A stretch of DNA of 27,770 nt from Penium margaritaceum. Its lineage: Eukaryota; Streptophyta; Zygnematophyceae; Desmidiales; Peniaceae. The position numbers and the translations under genes were made by a program. Positions 18,742 through 27,770 of the stretch are shown here, in pieces; position 1 is the stretch's first letter, and each line of letters starts with the position of its first letter. The notes beneath the pieces are model-generated. The model was not told the origin of the DNA. It saw only the letters and a list, made by a program, of their open reading frames with translations, and made no database searches. Location of the stretch: positions 49,738 through 77,507 of the forward strand of contig SZWC01006845.1 of assembly GCA_023375785.1 (NCBI GenBank). Reading direction: 5' to 3'.

Positions 18742-19285
18742 TGTCATGCCGAACGGAGCATAGATGGTGAACAGGTAAAAGCTGCGACGCAAAACATGAT
18801 TAAGAATTTGGAACACTTGAGCAATTTAGAAGTAGCGGTAAGTGTACTTTGATGGCAAGTGTCAAAATGATCAAACACATATGTACAAGTGTCGGGTTAC
18901 GGATGAGGTATACTTGGGGTCGTTGGGTCGATCATCGAGCGACGTGTGTGGAGTCGTGTTGTGAGTGGTTGGATTCGAGAAGCTCTGGTGAGAAGTCGAG
19001 GGGCTTCAAGGATCGAAAGCAAAGATGCAAGATGCATCTTTATGAATCAAGATATCTCTGCATGCATCAAGAAATCAACCGAAAGTTCATGTTACTTCTG
19101 TCGTAGATTCTTGAAAGTGGTCGGAGTTGCCGGAAACTATGAGCCAGAGGGCGAGGTAAGTTGGCCAAATTTCCCTCGACCGTAAGAGTGAAAATCAAGG
19201 TCTCGATTAGTGGTGGGCTATTTTTGTAATGATGAAAATGCCCATTCAGAAAGATTAGGGACTCCCGTGCATCTGGTACGCAAGA
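18742..19285 (-). repeat. 3' LTR of chromovirus E
   Basis: Aligns to 23224-23750. In sense it begins TCTTGCGTACC (the 5' copy has TGTTAAATAAC) right after the polypurine tract and ends with GACA (the 5' copy has AACA). About 544 bp, with an extra segment of roughly 20 bp near 19043-19080 compared with the 5' LTR. Confidence 0.85.
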
Positions 19286-19299
19286 CTTCCCCCCTTTTT
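19286..19299 (-). other. Polypurine tract of chromovirus E
   Basis: Sense AAAAAGGGGGGAAG, overlapping the polyprotein stop codon TAA (19298-19300) and directly abutting the 3' LTR. Confidence 0.8.
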
Positions 19300-20640
19300 A
19301 GCCGTGACGTCCAGGTGCGTGTACAGATGTGGCGCAGTGATGGCGGTAATGTTCGTCCATGAGATAATTGATGTCTCGAAGGTTTTCATAGGGTTCCAAG
19401 CTTTTAAGCGCGGTGTCTTTGCCGAGCCACTTGAAAATATATTGTGTTGTCTTGCCTTGTCATTGATGGCCGAGGATGTCCTCAATGAAGTTTTTGGTGT
19501 CCTCGTCCACTTGTACAGGAGGATGGGGAGGGACAACCCTGCCGGGGATGTTTTCTCTGGGATCTCAGTAGTGCTTAACTCTGCTGATATGACACACCGG
19601 ATGAACGTGCATCGCGTTGGGGAGTTTGAGTCATGCAACCAGGGGCATTTTCATGTGCTCGATTTCAAACGGTGCCAACCATCGGGGTTTGAGCTTGGAA
19701 TAGTCGGCTCCATGGAGTTTGATGTTGGTTGAACTGAGAAGAACTTTGTCGCCGGCGGCAAAAACATTGGTGCTTTGATGTTGGTCAGCTGCTCGTTTCA
19801 TCGCCGCTTGCGTTTTTGCTAGTGTGTCCCGTGTTTCCTCCTAAGTGGTGGATAGGTCCCAGCATTGGAAATCAACCGCGGGAACGTTGCTTTGGCTGTT
19901 GAGTCCGGCTGGTGCGGTGGTAGTTTTCCATACACCGGTTCAAATGGAGTTTTTACCTGTTCCGGTGGAGATTGCCAAATTACTTGCAATTTCGGCGGTC
20001 GGGAGTTTTGTGCCCAATCGTTTTCATAAGGTTTGTATACTCTTTGGAGAAATTTTTCGAGCGTTTGGTTGGCCCGCTTAGTTTGGCCGTCGGTTTGAGG
20101 ATGGAACACGGTTGAAAGTAGGATTCAACTGTCATAGTGAGTCATCAGTTCACGCTAGAAACGGTTGGTAAATCTACCTTCCCTTTCGCTCGTGATGGTC
20201 CTCGATATGTCGTGTAGCAGCATAATGTTCTTTAGGTACAGTCGTGCTGTTCCTTTGGCGTGATGGTGGTCGTTGTCAAACTGAAGTGAGACATTTTGGA
20301 AAATGTGTTGACAACCAGGAGGATTGCATTATATCCCTCGGGTGTGACTTGTAATCCCGTGACGAAGTCCATGGAGATGTTAGTCCACTGTAACATCGGA
20401 ATGGGGATCGGCTGCAGGAGTCCGGGTGGCCATGTGCGACGGGATTTTTTGTTGCTGACACGTGCCACACGTTTTGCAAACGTTCCCCATGTTCGATTGC
20501 ATCTTGTCCCACCAGTAGTGTTTTGCCAGCTTCTTCAGCGTCTTGCCTATTCCAAAACTTCCACTTTGACCTGTGTCTTTGTACTCCTCGAGGAGCATGC
20601 GGCGGAGTTCATCGTCCGGGAGAACGACCACCTGGTAAGT
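19298..20640 (-). pseudogene. Gypsy integrase and chromodomain of element E
   Basis: In sense: integrase zinc finger (HYWWDKMQ... CKTCGTC), the first catalytic region (NISMDFVTGL), GYNAILLVVNTFSKM, the second catalytic region, HPQTDGQT and a GPY/F-type module (LKPRWLAPFEI). A chromodomain follows (about 19355-19510: FIEDILGH, YIFKWLGKD, LEPYENL). Catalytic residues are lost: the second Asp reads Glu (codon 20185-20187, SERE for SDRD) and the Glu reads Lys (20077-20079, GQTKRAN). A TAG replaces Trp in RFWRELM, and several further stops interrupt the tail. The chromodomain would have guided insertion to particular chromatin in the active ancestor. Confidence 0.88.
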
Positions 20641-22159
20641 AAATCGTCGCCTCCAATAATGTGTGTTGTACCAAAACTCCGCCTTGTCATATCCGCCGTG
20701 CTGGTCGTAACCTCGTGCAAACAACTGCTCGAGATACAGATCTTGTTGTAGCTGCAGTATTTCTACCTCAACCATCAGATCTGGTCGATGGCTGAGTGCA
20801 TCCGCGGGGTTGGTTTTTCTTGTTCGGTACTGAACATCGTAGTCCAGCCCACATTTTAAGAACTCCATCTATCAAGTTTGACGTCGCCTGAGGTTTGGCT
20901 GCGCTTTCAAATACTTCAACGCATGGTGGTTGGTACGCACGATGCATCGACTGCATTCAAGATAGCATCGCCATGTCTTTAATGCATTTACAGGTGTGAG
21001 CATCTATTTCTTGTGTAAGGTGTACTTCAGTTTTGGACCGTGCAGTTTTCTTGACACAGGTATGCGACTGGTTGCTATCCGTTGCCATGGTCTACAAGAG
21101 GATTGTGCCAATGGCTCGACGTAAAGCGTTCATAGCCATGACGTAGTCGACCATTGGATCGACTAATCGTAGAGTTAGCACCGAGGTCAGAGGATCCCAC
21201 AAACTGGTGAATGCTTCTTTTTCGTTGTCTCCACACCGACACACATTTTCTTTTTGAGTGAGGTGAGAGAGAGGCACTAACACTCAAGCGTAATCCCGTA
21301 CACAACGCTGGTAACAATTGCACAAACCAAGGAAAAATTAAAGGTCGTTGATGTTGGTCGGTGTCAGCCAATCATCAACTTTGGCCACCTTTTTCAGGTC
21401 CATGGTGATCCGTCTGACGTAGATGACGTGGCCCAAAACTTTCGATTGATCGGCGACCTAAGTCTCATTTTGAGTGTTTTCCAAACAACTTTCCCGTTTG
21501 GAAATCTTTGAGAACTTTTCAAATATGTCCATCGTGCTCCTTTGGGGTGCAGCTGTACACCAAGATGTCATCAAAATACACCACAATAAAATCATCAAGG
21601 TATGGGCAGAAAAAACTGTCCATCATGGCCATGAATGTCACCAGTGTATTTGTGAGCCCAAATGGCATAACAGTGAACTCGAAATGCTCTAACGAGCTCC
21701 GAATGCCATCTTCTTCATGTCGGCGTATTCCAAACGGATCTGGTGATTAACACTGCGGAGGTCAATTTTGGTGAGTATATGAGCCCCTCGGAGTTGGTCA
21801 AAAAGTTTGTCAGCTCGGGTGAGAGGGTAGCGGTTCTTGATAGTAGCGACGTCCATCGCCCGGTAATCCACGCACATCTGCATTTCACGAGTTTTCTTTC
21901 TCATGAGTAGCATAGATGCGGCGTATGGTGACGTGGATGGACGGATGAACCCCTGATCGAGCATCTCGTCCAGATTCTATCTCACTTCGATCAGATCGTG
22001 ATCGCTCATCCGATAGGCCCCTCGAACTATGGGTCGGCTATCTAGTTTTAGTTTGATGCGATGGTCGATGTTACATTGCGTTGGTAGAGTTTTTGGGAGT
22101 TCATCGTGGAAGATATTCACAATCTCTTCGATGAGTGATGCGAGCTCTTTGGGTGCCAT
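20641..22159 (-). pseudogene. Gypsy reverse transcriptase and RNase H of element E
   Basis: The linker and RT begin near 22159 (ELASLIEEIVNIFHDELPKTLP). A TGA or TAG-type break follows EVR (near 21977), then LDQGFIRPSTSPYAASMLL, CVDYRAMD, RYPLTRADKLFDQL and FEFTVMPFGLTNT. The active-site block VVYFDDILVYS is present (YFDD at about 21567-21578). Further stops occur after HDGHI and after KLFGKHSK. The RNase H part is frameshifted and poorly kept; its end DVQYRTRKTNPADALSHRPD (about 20760-20840) is clear. Confidence 0.88.
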
Positions 22160-22176
22160 TGCAAACTTTGTTCATG

Positions 22177-22215
22177 CCGATGAGGCGGATGAGGCGGATG
22201 AGGCTTATGAGGCAG
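22177..22215. repeat. Short 9-bp tandem repeat between protease and RT of E
   Basis: About four copies of GATGAGGCG-like units. In the element's sense this is an Ala/Ser-rich linker interrupted by stops. Confidence 0.7.
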
Positions 22216-22429
22216 GTGAGTCAGCTGCTGTCACTTCCGCTTCCTCCATTGGCTAAAGATGCATAAGCCAAGAATGAGCCCTTCATCGTATGTAGTGCTT
22301 GGCCACGTTGAGTGGTATCGGTTGCACAGGTTGTCGCTTTTCAGCTATCGCGGCTTCCTCTACTACTTCCACCTCTGCTGCTTCCGCTATTGTCGTAAGT
22401 CCCATAAGTGGAAGTCGTCGCTTGGTGCC

Positions 22430-22720
22430 GTCTATTTCCATGTACCCATCGTCGCTGTTATAGTCGACCTGTGGATTGTACCAATAGAAGAAATCTCGTA
22501 TGAGAATAACTTTGTGGTCATTCGTTGGAGAAGACCTCCAGACGGTTGTATCTTATAGATTTGCCACTTGTAGTTATAACGATTCTTGGAGTCTCCGTAT
22601 TTGCAATCTCCCGTCGATGGCTTTTTCTTCAAACACCCGTGGTTCATTCTGCAAACCCAGCTTGCGAACCATGTTGTTGCATACAAAACTGTGAGAAGCT
22701 CCTCCGTCTTGTAGTGCCGG
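22430..22720 (-). pseudogene. Gypsy protease of element E
   Basis: Retropepsin-like block ALQDGGASHSFVCNNM followed by VRKLGLQNEP. The catalytic Asp (codon 22706-22708) is kept, but the following Ser/Thr of D-S/T-G reads Gly. The downstream frame contains stops. Confidence 0.7.
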
Positions 22721-22739
22721 TATCGTCTTGGAACTCTTG

Positions 22740-23170
22740 CATCCTTGAGGTTGAACTTTTGCTAGTTTGCAAGTTGGTCATCCTCATACCCCTCACTGAA
22801 CTTTGCGATCTAAAAAATCCTTTGCGGTGTCATAGGCCGTTGAGATGGGTGATCGTTCGGCGCAGATTGCTCCTCACGGATGAGAGTCGTGCCTTTCACT
22901 CCTACCCTTTGCTATTTCGTGACTCATTTTTCTACGACTTCCCGCCCTTTTTTTCTGTTGCTTGTTGTGACAACTGCAAATGATGAGTCCGACTTTTTCG
23001 TAGTTTTTGCAGGTTTGCATTTCTCTCTGGCCGACGGCATCCATTTCCATTGCAATCGAGGAGTCCCTTGACTGGCCTTTTTCCTTTCTACAATAATTGT
23101 GGTTGGGAGGTTGCCAGGTGTAGGATTCCAGGATCTAAGCGTTGTATTTGGCTCTGTCAATCCTTTCTGT
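22740..23170 (-). pseudogene. Gag C-terminal remnant of element E
   Basis: Between primer site and protease there is a broken basic, Lys-rich reading containing MEMDAVGQREM, which resembles the end of chromovirus gag. No intact CCHC knuckle was found. The main gag domain appears to be missing, since only about 450 bp separate primer site and protease. Confidence 0.5.
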
Positions 23171-23209
23171 TGCGGCGATGATCCGCAGATGCCTCTTTAG
23201 CACCGTTGC

Positions 23210-23221
23210 GCTCTGATAACG
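23210..23221 (-). other. Primer-binding site of chromovirus E (3' end of initiator tRNA-Met, mutated)
   Basis: Sense CGTTATCAGAGC against the standard TGGTATCAGAGC (two mismatches), 2 nt after the 5' LTR end. Confidence 0.75.
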
Positions 23222-23223
23222 AG

Positions 23224-23750
23224 TGTTACACCAAACGGAGCGCAGATGGTGAAAAGGTAGAAGTTACAAGGTAGAACACGTATAAGAATTTGGGACACTT
23301 GAGCAATTCATACTTAGTGGCAAGTGTACTTCGATGACAAGTGTCGAAATGATCCAACATATGTATAGAAGTGTCGAGTCACGAATGTGGTGTAGTTGGG
23401 GTCGTTGGGTCGATCGTCGGACGACGCGTGTGGAGTTGCGTTGTGAGTGGTTGGATTCGAGAACCTCTGTCGAGAAGTCAGGGGGCTTCAAGGATCGACG
23501 GCAAAGATACGAGATGCACCTTTACTAATTGAAGTCAACCGAAATATTGTGTTACCCTTGTAGATTCTGGAAAGTGGTCGGAGTTGTCTCAAAGTGTGAG
23601 AAGGTTTGCCAGAGGGCGAGGGCAGTTGGCCGAATAACCCTCGACCGTCAGAGTGAAAAGCGAGGTCTTTAGGCGCGGTTGGCTGTTTTTGTAATGACAG
23701 AAATGCCCACTTAGAAATATTTGAGACTCACGTACATCTGTTATTTAACA
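23224..23750 (-). repeat. 5' LTR of chromovirus E
   Basis: Sense TGTTA... (23750) to ...TAACA (23224), a perfect 5-bp terminal inverted repeat; 527 bp. Confirmed by alignment with 18742-19285. Confidence 0.87.
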
Positions 23751-24851
23751 CTTAATAGGCTGCTGCCTTTGTTGTGATTTTTCCAGGCCAGTCGGCTTCA
23801 CTGCGTTTTGCATACCAATCAACTTGGATACATTTTCCCAAAACAAAACTGGTATGACGTCCAGTTTCGAACACATAACGAACTCTCTCGCTTGAGTTGA
23901 GGGACAGCCCTAAATGTTTATTATGTTCTCCACGTGGTTTTGTTTCAGATTATTTGCATCCTGTTGCTGGTCTGTAAACGTCTGTTGCGATTGACACTGC
24001 AAAGACGATGGGGATTTCACGAATAAATTCAGTTTCATCTTTTGAAGCTATGCCCTCGCGGCTTCAGACTTGTCGGCCAGCCTTGGACTATCCGGAAAGG
24101 CGTGTGCCGGCGGCGGCGCAGAAAATGCCTTCGCTGTCATGGGCGGGAACGCCGCAGTAGCTCCAAACACCAGCGCTATCGTTCGCGCCGCAGGCGATAA
24201 GGCGCAATGCATTGATCCTCTGCGCCGCCGTGCTTGGAGCCCCGGCGTACGTCAGAAATTGCGAAATGTGATTGTCATACTTTCAGTTTGCACATGCCTC
24301 AGGATCCCTGCGCCGTCGATGAGACAGCCAGATGATGTCATCGCCTTCTCATCCATTGCTTGGTGTGCACGTTGCGGTTGAGGAATTCTCGCGAGCTTCT
24401 ACGCTGCGCAATTTTTCATGGGGAGGTCCCAAGTGTCAGATCACATAGCATTTGACAAAGCTACGTAATAACTCAGTTTGCAAGAATTTCCTCTACCTCG
24501 TAGCAAGCAATTTCAAAGGAGTTAGCGAAGTTTGGCTACGACGCCACAGGGTGCGAGTCAGACAGACAGACGTCCTTTCCGGAGGTTCCGAGAGAACTTC
24601 GGACGTCAGCTGCAGCCGCACATCACATCAATCGCAGGCCCGGCATGTGTTGTGCTGGATTGCGCCTGCAGGGCGTCGCAGGCACAAACGAGCGGTCTAC
24701 TGTTGTAGCAAGTAATCAGTTCGCGGCGACAAGAATGCCGAAGCAACCTGTGCATTGTTTTTCATTCAAAGCACATCTCAATCGCAGTGCGAAGGATTGT
24801 CGTCATTGCCGTTGGTGTAACTTTGGTTGCTTGTTGAGACAAAGCAGTAGA
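23751..24851. other. Stretch without recognised gene
   Basis: The sequence becomes GC-richer from about 24050. A 103-codon frame at 24070-24381 (Ala/Gly-rich) and one at 24452-24715 have no recognisable features and are probably chance. Confidence 0.5.
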
Positions 24852-24896
24852 TGCGGTGAGCTACTGCTGCCATGATGGCAGCAGTAGCTCACCGCA
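24852..24896. repeat. Perfect palindrome, 22-bp arms with 1-nt centre
   Basis: Arm 24852-24873 and arm 24875-24896 are exact reverse complements around a single G at 24874. Pairing stops at both outer flanks. Confidence 0.95.
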
Positions 24897-25396
24897 GTGC
24901 CATCGAGGTTGTCTGCAATGCTGCGGTCCACCATGCAATGACCGGACTGCATGACGGGACAACAGCACTTTCGAGTGTGAGCCGAATGAAGTCCGAGAGC
25001 GACGGGTTCGGACAACGCAGCCGCGCATCCGCTCGGAGCCGAGAACAGCATGTAGCGCAATTGGCAAGTGTCGCTGCCACAGATGCTAGTGCCACTCGGA
25101 TTTCTAGATCTCGTCCTCCATCCATAGTAGGCCTTAGTCTGTCCAGCAGCTCGACCGACATCTCGTCTCTAGAATCTGTGCTTGCAGCCGAGAGCCCACA
25201 CAACGCCGCCAAACCACACCACACCACACCCAGCGCATCATCATGGCCGTCAAGGCGAAGGTTGCGGCAGCAGTCCGTGCAGTGCGTGCGGCAGTCGGCG
25301 GCTGGTTTCGCCGCGGGGAGCATAAGCAGCGCGGCAGCAACAAGAACAATGACACGAAGCAAGACCAAGGCGAACGCCGCAGAGTCTTCACGCTGA
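24872..25396 (+). CDS. Unrecognised Ser/Ala/Arg-rich open frame, possible upstream exon
   Basis: 174 codons, low-complexity and disordered in character (SLSSSSTDISSLESVLAAES). It begins inside the palindrome. It lies upstream of the kinase gene on the same strand and shares its Ser-rich style, so it may belong to a 5' exon. Equally, the GC-rich region is open on the other strand too (24889-25698, 269 codons), which weakens both readings. Confidence 0.2.
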   Translation: MMAAVAHRSAIEVVCNAAVHHAMTGLHDGTTALSSVSRMKSESDGFGQRSRASARSREQHVAQLASVAATDASATRISRSRPPSIVGLSLSSSSTDISSLESVLAAESPHNAAKPHHTTPSASSWPSRRRLRQQSVQCVRQSAAGFAAGSISSAAATRTMTRSKTKANAAESSR

Positions 25397-25921
25397 AGCT
25401 GAAGGCGGCCGCAGCAGTTGTCCCCATCAACACTGAGATGAGCAGAAGATTGCTCTGGTTGTTTGTGTCGCCTGGTTAGCAGTGCCACGCTTCCGATGTC
25501 ACGGTGCAGTCTGCCATGCTGATGTCTTTCTGAAACGGTAGCGGAACCAAAAGAGTGCCAAAAGAAATAGATCTCAGACGTTTTGAAGCGTCTGCGAGAA
25601 GAGCTTCTTTCAAGCCGTGTTTCTCTCTCTTCTTTCCGACTCATTAGTTCAGTTAAGCGGCCGAGCAAGGACGGCATCCCAGAACCAAGGGACAACATGA
25701 TTGAGAGACAGAACCTGTGAGAGTCGTTGGCTTCACACTACAGAGTAAAGCAAAAGACCACTACAGCGACAGGCGAACGTCGCTTACAGAGCGGCCGGGT
25801 ATCGACAGTTTGAAATCATCATCAGTGAAACACCACGCTTGAAGATCGCAAGCTGCCACGAGGACAGAGGAGCTGCAGCGTGGCTGAATGGCAACAACAC
25901 CACTCGTGTGGTGTGGTGTGG
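25214..25921. repeat. Distant 16-bp inverted repeat (CCACA-type)
   Basis: CCACACCACACCACAC at 25214-25229 and its exact complement at 25906-25921. Both are short pentanucleotide microsatellites, so chance pairing of simple repeats is likely. Confidence 0.6.
25243..25479 (+). CDS. Small basic open frame, possible first exon
   Basis: The ATG has a good context (CATCATGGCC). The N-terminus MAVKAKVAAAVRAVRAAVGG is a basic Ala/Val-rich stretch that could form an amphipathic helix, reminiscent of organelle-targeting peptides, followed by a charged region. It ends before the kinase frame. A splice link to the kinase is possible (an acceptor-like CTACAG lies near 25766) but unproven. Confidence 0.25.
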   Translation: MAVKAKVAAAVRAVRAAVGGWFRRGEHKQRGSNKNNDTKQDQGERRRVFTLKLKAAAAVVPINTEMSRRLLWLFVSPG

Positions 25922-25925
25922 TCGC

Positions 25926-27707
25926 ATGCAGGTGTGTGAGCATGTCGCTGAAGAACCTATGGCGATGGTACCACTGCTCGCAAAGAACGATGAAGACGGA
26001 AGGTACTGTAAGGATGCGGCCTGTGAAGACCAAGTAAGTGGCAGTCTAATCACTGCCATCCTCTCCACTGACAGCAGCAGTGGTACAAGCGAGTCCAGCA
26101 GCAGCAGAAGCAGCATCAGCAGCAGGAGCAGCAACGGCGGCAGCAGCAGCAACAGCAGCAGCAGCGAAATCAACAGTCATGCTACGAGAACAAATGCTTG
26201 TCTTGAAGCGGGCGTCATGCTGTGCAGCGACGAGGACAGCAAAGTTTGTGCTGTGGATGTTTCTGCTGGTGCTACAAGCATGCATGACATGGATGACATC
26301 ACTAGCCTTGCTGACGTGCAAGAGAGAATTGTTGATGATGACACACCGGAGAAAATCATGGACCCATTTTTGCTGAGAGCGGAAGGACGGCTGGAGAAGG
26401 TTGGAGAGGGGGGCTTTGGTGAGGTCTACGTCGGCTGCCTCCCTCACACTGGTGCGATGATGGCGTTCAAATTCGTGAGACTGTTGGACGAGGAGGCGGG
26501 GGTGAGGTCGGAGGNTTATGCTGTGCAGCGACGAGGACAGCAAAGTTTGTGCTGTGGATGTTTCTGCTGGCGCTACAAGCATGCATGACATGGATGACAT
26601 CACTAGCCTTGCTGACGTGCAAGAGAGAATTGTTGATGATGACACACCGGAGAAAATCATGGACCCATTTTTGCTGAGAGCGGAAGGACGGCTGGAGAAG
26701 GTTGGAGAGGGGGGCTTTGGTGAGGTCTACGTCGGCTGCCTCCCTCACACTGGTGCGATGATGGCGTTCAAATTCGTGCGACTGTTGGACGATGAGGCGG
26801 GGGTGAGGTCGGAGGCGGAGTTCCCCGTGATGAAGTGGGCGGAGGGTTGCGACAACGTGCTGACGGCATGGGGGTATGAGAGGCAGGGCGACGAGGCGTG
26901 CATCGTGATGCCGTTCTGTTGGGGAGGAGACGTGCTCGACCATGTCTTTGCATGCATTCAGGACCTCCGTGAGAGCAAGGACAGTTACAATGATGGCATT
27001 TCTAACGATGACTGCGGCAGCAGCAGCGGCAGCAGCAGCCACAGTGGCAACGGCCTTGAGGAGTGCGGGGATGAGGGTGAGCTCAACTGTGAACGTAGGT
27101 CCCACTCCTTCCCCGAATCAGAAGTGGTGGCGATCGCACGACAGGTGCTGAGAGGGCTGGCCCACATCCACTCGAGGCACATCATCCACATGGACATCAA
27201 GCCGGAGAACCTCATGCTGTCAAAGCGCGTCGTGCGCAACCTGCCGGCTCACATACGCGGCGCCACTCACTTTGTCTCGTGCATCGGCGACGACGAGGCT
27301 TGCGTGAAGCTCAGTGACTTTGGATTGGCGGTGTATGATGGGGACTGCGCCGAGGTCAAGAGGGCGATGGCGGCAGGCACGACGCCGTACATGGCTCCGG
27401 AGGTGCTGATGTGCAGACTTGGGCTTGAGGGAGAGCAGGAGGAGCAGAGTGTCACCGCACCGTATGGGCTGCCAGCCGACATTTGGTTGTTGGGCGCCAC
27501 CATGTACTCGCTTGTGTCGGGGACGAGTCCCCATGGGCACGAGGGAGACTTTTTTGTGCGGATGCGCTGCGGTTTGAGGGAGTGTGCTGGAGGGAGGTGT
27601 CGGAGGAGTTGAAGGACACTGTGGCTGCGATGATGCATCCTGAGTCTGAGCATAGACCCACAGCTGCCATGCTGTTGGAACACCCATTCTTTGGAGTGTC
27701 CTCTTAG
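25926..27707 (+). CDS. Ser/Thr protein kinase with Ser-rich N-terminus (frameshift near 3' end; internal assembly duplication)
   Basis: The frame is open from 25749; the first in-frame ATGs are 25926 and 25959, and an upstream spliced exon is possible. After a polySer segment the kinase domain begins: glycine loop GEGGFGEVY (second copy 26704-26730), ATP-binding Lys in MAFKFV (26770-26772), catalytic loop HMDIKPENL (27187-27213), SDFG (DFG Asp 27316-27318), MAPE (27391-27402) and ADIWLLGATMYSL. The catalytic Asp, Lys and DFG Asp are all present. HRD reads HMD, so this is a non-RD kinase. A Ser/Gly/acidic insert (about 26960-27110) lies before the catalytic loop. At the T6 run 27550-27555 the frame shifts: the true C-terminal lobe (EELKDTVAAMMHPESEHRP...LLEHPFF) continues in the next frame to TAG 27705-27707, while the unshifted frame stops at 27612. 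This may be a sequencing error or a real mutation. The first 26217-26514 copy is probably redundant. Confidence 0.85.
26073..26166 (+). repeat. CAG/AGC trinucleotide tract encoding polySer
   Basis: Imperfect AGC-type triplets interrupted by GGC, AAC and AGG, read as Ser/Gly/Asn/Arg in the kinase frame. A shorter tract of the same kind is at 27012-27050 in the kinase insert. Such tracts are length-variable. Confidence 0.85.
26217..26815 (+). repeat. Direct duplication flanking a single N in the kinase gene (probable assembly artefact)
   Basis: 26217-26514 and 26518-26815 are 298-bp copies differing at about three positions, with an N at 26515 between them. As written, the kinase glycine loop and Lys region occur twice. 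With one copy removed, the N-terminal frame runs straight into the complete kinase domain. Confidence 0.88.
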
Positions 27708-27770
27708 TTTAGCTGTTTAGGGAGGTCACGGTGCATTCATGTTATTGGATTTTATGTATTTGTTGTTCAA

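Larger units (their letters stand above)
18742..23750 (-). mobile_element. Ty3/gypsy chromovirus E, full-length but inactive
   Basis: Sense order: 5' LTR (23750-23224), primer-binding site (23221-23210), gag remnant, protease, RT, RNase H, integrase, chromodomain, polypurine tract (19299-19286), 3' LTR (19285-18742). RT before integrase is the Ty3/gypsy order, and the C-terminal chromodomain makes it a chromovirus. The flanks read CTAAA (18737-18741) and CTTAA (23751-23755), a probable 5-bp target duplication with one mutation. The LTRs differ by roughly 13 percent over a well-aligned 122-bp stretch, and more elsewhere, so it is older than element B. Length is 5009 bp. Confidence 0.9.

Noticed and set aside
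19304-19732. 142-codon plus-strand frame
   Set aside because: Antisense of the integrase C-terminus and chromodomain of element E.
24889-25698. 269-codon minus-strand frame as a gene
   Set aside because: No recognisable domain, biased Cys/Arg/Leu/Ala composition typical of antisense GC-rich reading, and an overlapping plus frame. It is kept only as part of a finding.

Overview
The window reads as nuclear DNA of a streptophyte (land plant or charophyte alga). The evidence is plant-type Ty1/copia and chromodomain-bearing Ty3/gypsy retrotransposons, primer-binding sites matching plant initiator tRNA-Met, a eukaryotic protein kinase, and no bacterial operon structure. A repeat-rich charophyte such as Chara would fit, but nothing here proves the species. 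Two single-base N gaps (2697 and 26515) are each flanked by near-identical ~300-370 bp direct copies, so the sequence is a draft scaffold with two probable false duplications.

Layout. 1-3645: 5' part of copia element A (minus strand), running off the left edge. 3646-8549: copia element B (minus), whose 3' LTR is interrupted by A. 8550-9321: piece of an older copia element C (minus), interrupted by B inside its reverse-transcriptase region. 9322-11120: truncated copia element D (plus): LTR, primer site and a broken gag. 11121-18741: AT-rich stretch with no recognised gene. It holds a decayed 24-bp minisatellite that reads as an octapeptide repeat (12138-13040), a 19-bp-stem hairpin, a possible poly(A)-tailed retroposon, an unexplained 170-codon reading frame, a pair of twin hairpins and a GGATCC-rich patch. 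18742-23750: full-length but dead chromovirus E (minus), with both LTRs, primer site, polypurine tract and probable target-site duplication. 23751-25925: unassigned GC-richer DNA with a perfect 22-bp-arm palindrome and some open frames that may be upstream exons. 25926-27707: a Ser/Thr protein kinase gene (plus) with a Ser-rich N-terminus, an assembly duplication and a one-base frameshift near its 3' end.

How the parts relate. The copia elements form a nested stack (A in B, B in C, D beside or in C). Aligning the two LTRs of B shows that homology stops exactly at the end of A's LTR. All elements with visible coding are inactivated by stops, frameshifts, deletions or lost catalytic residues. 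The most notable point is priming. Elements A and B carry, 2 nt inside the 5' LTR, a 15-nt site complementary to the anticodon stem-loop of initiator tRNA-Met, the half-tRNA priming mode known from Drosophila copia and yeast Ty5. Elements D and E, in the same window, carry the usual plant site complementary to the 3' end of the same tRNA. The LTRs of A and B also contain tRNA-derived A-box/B-box modules.
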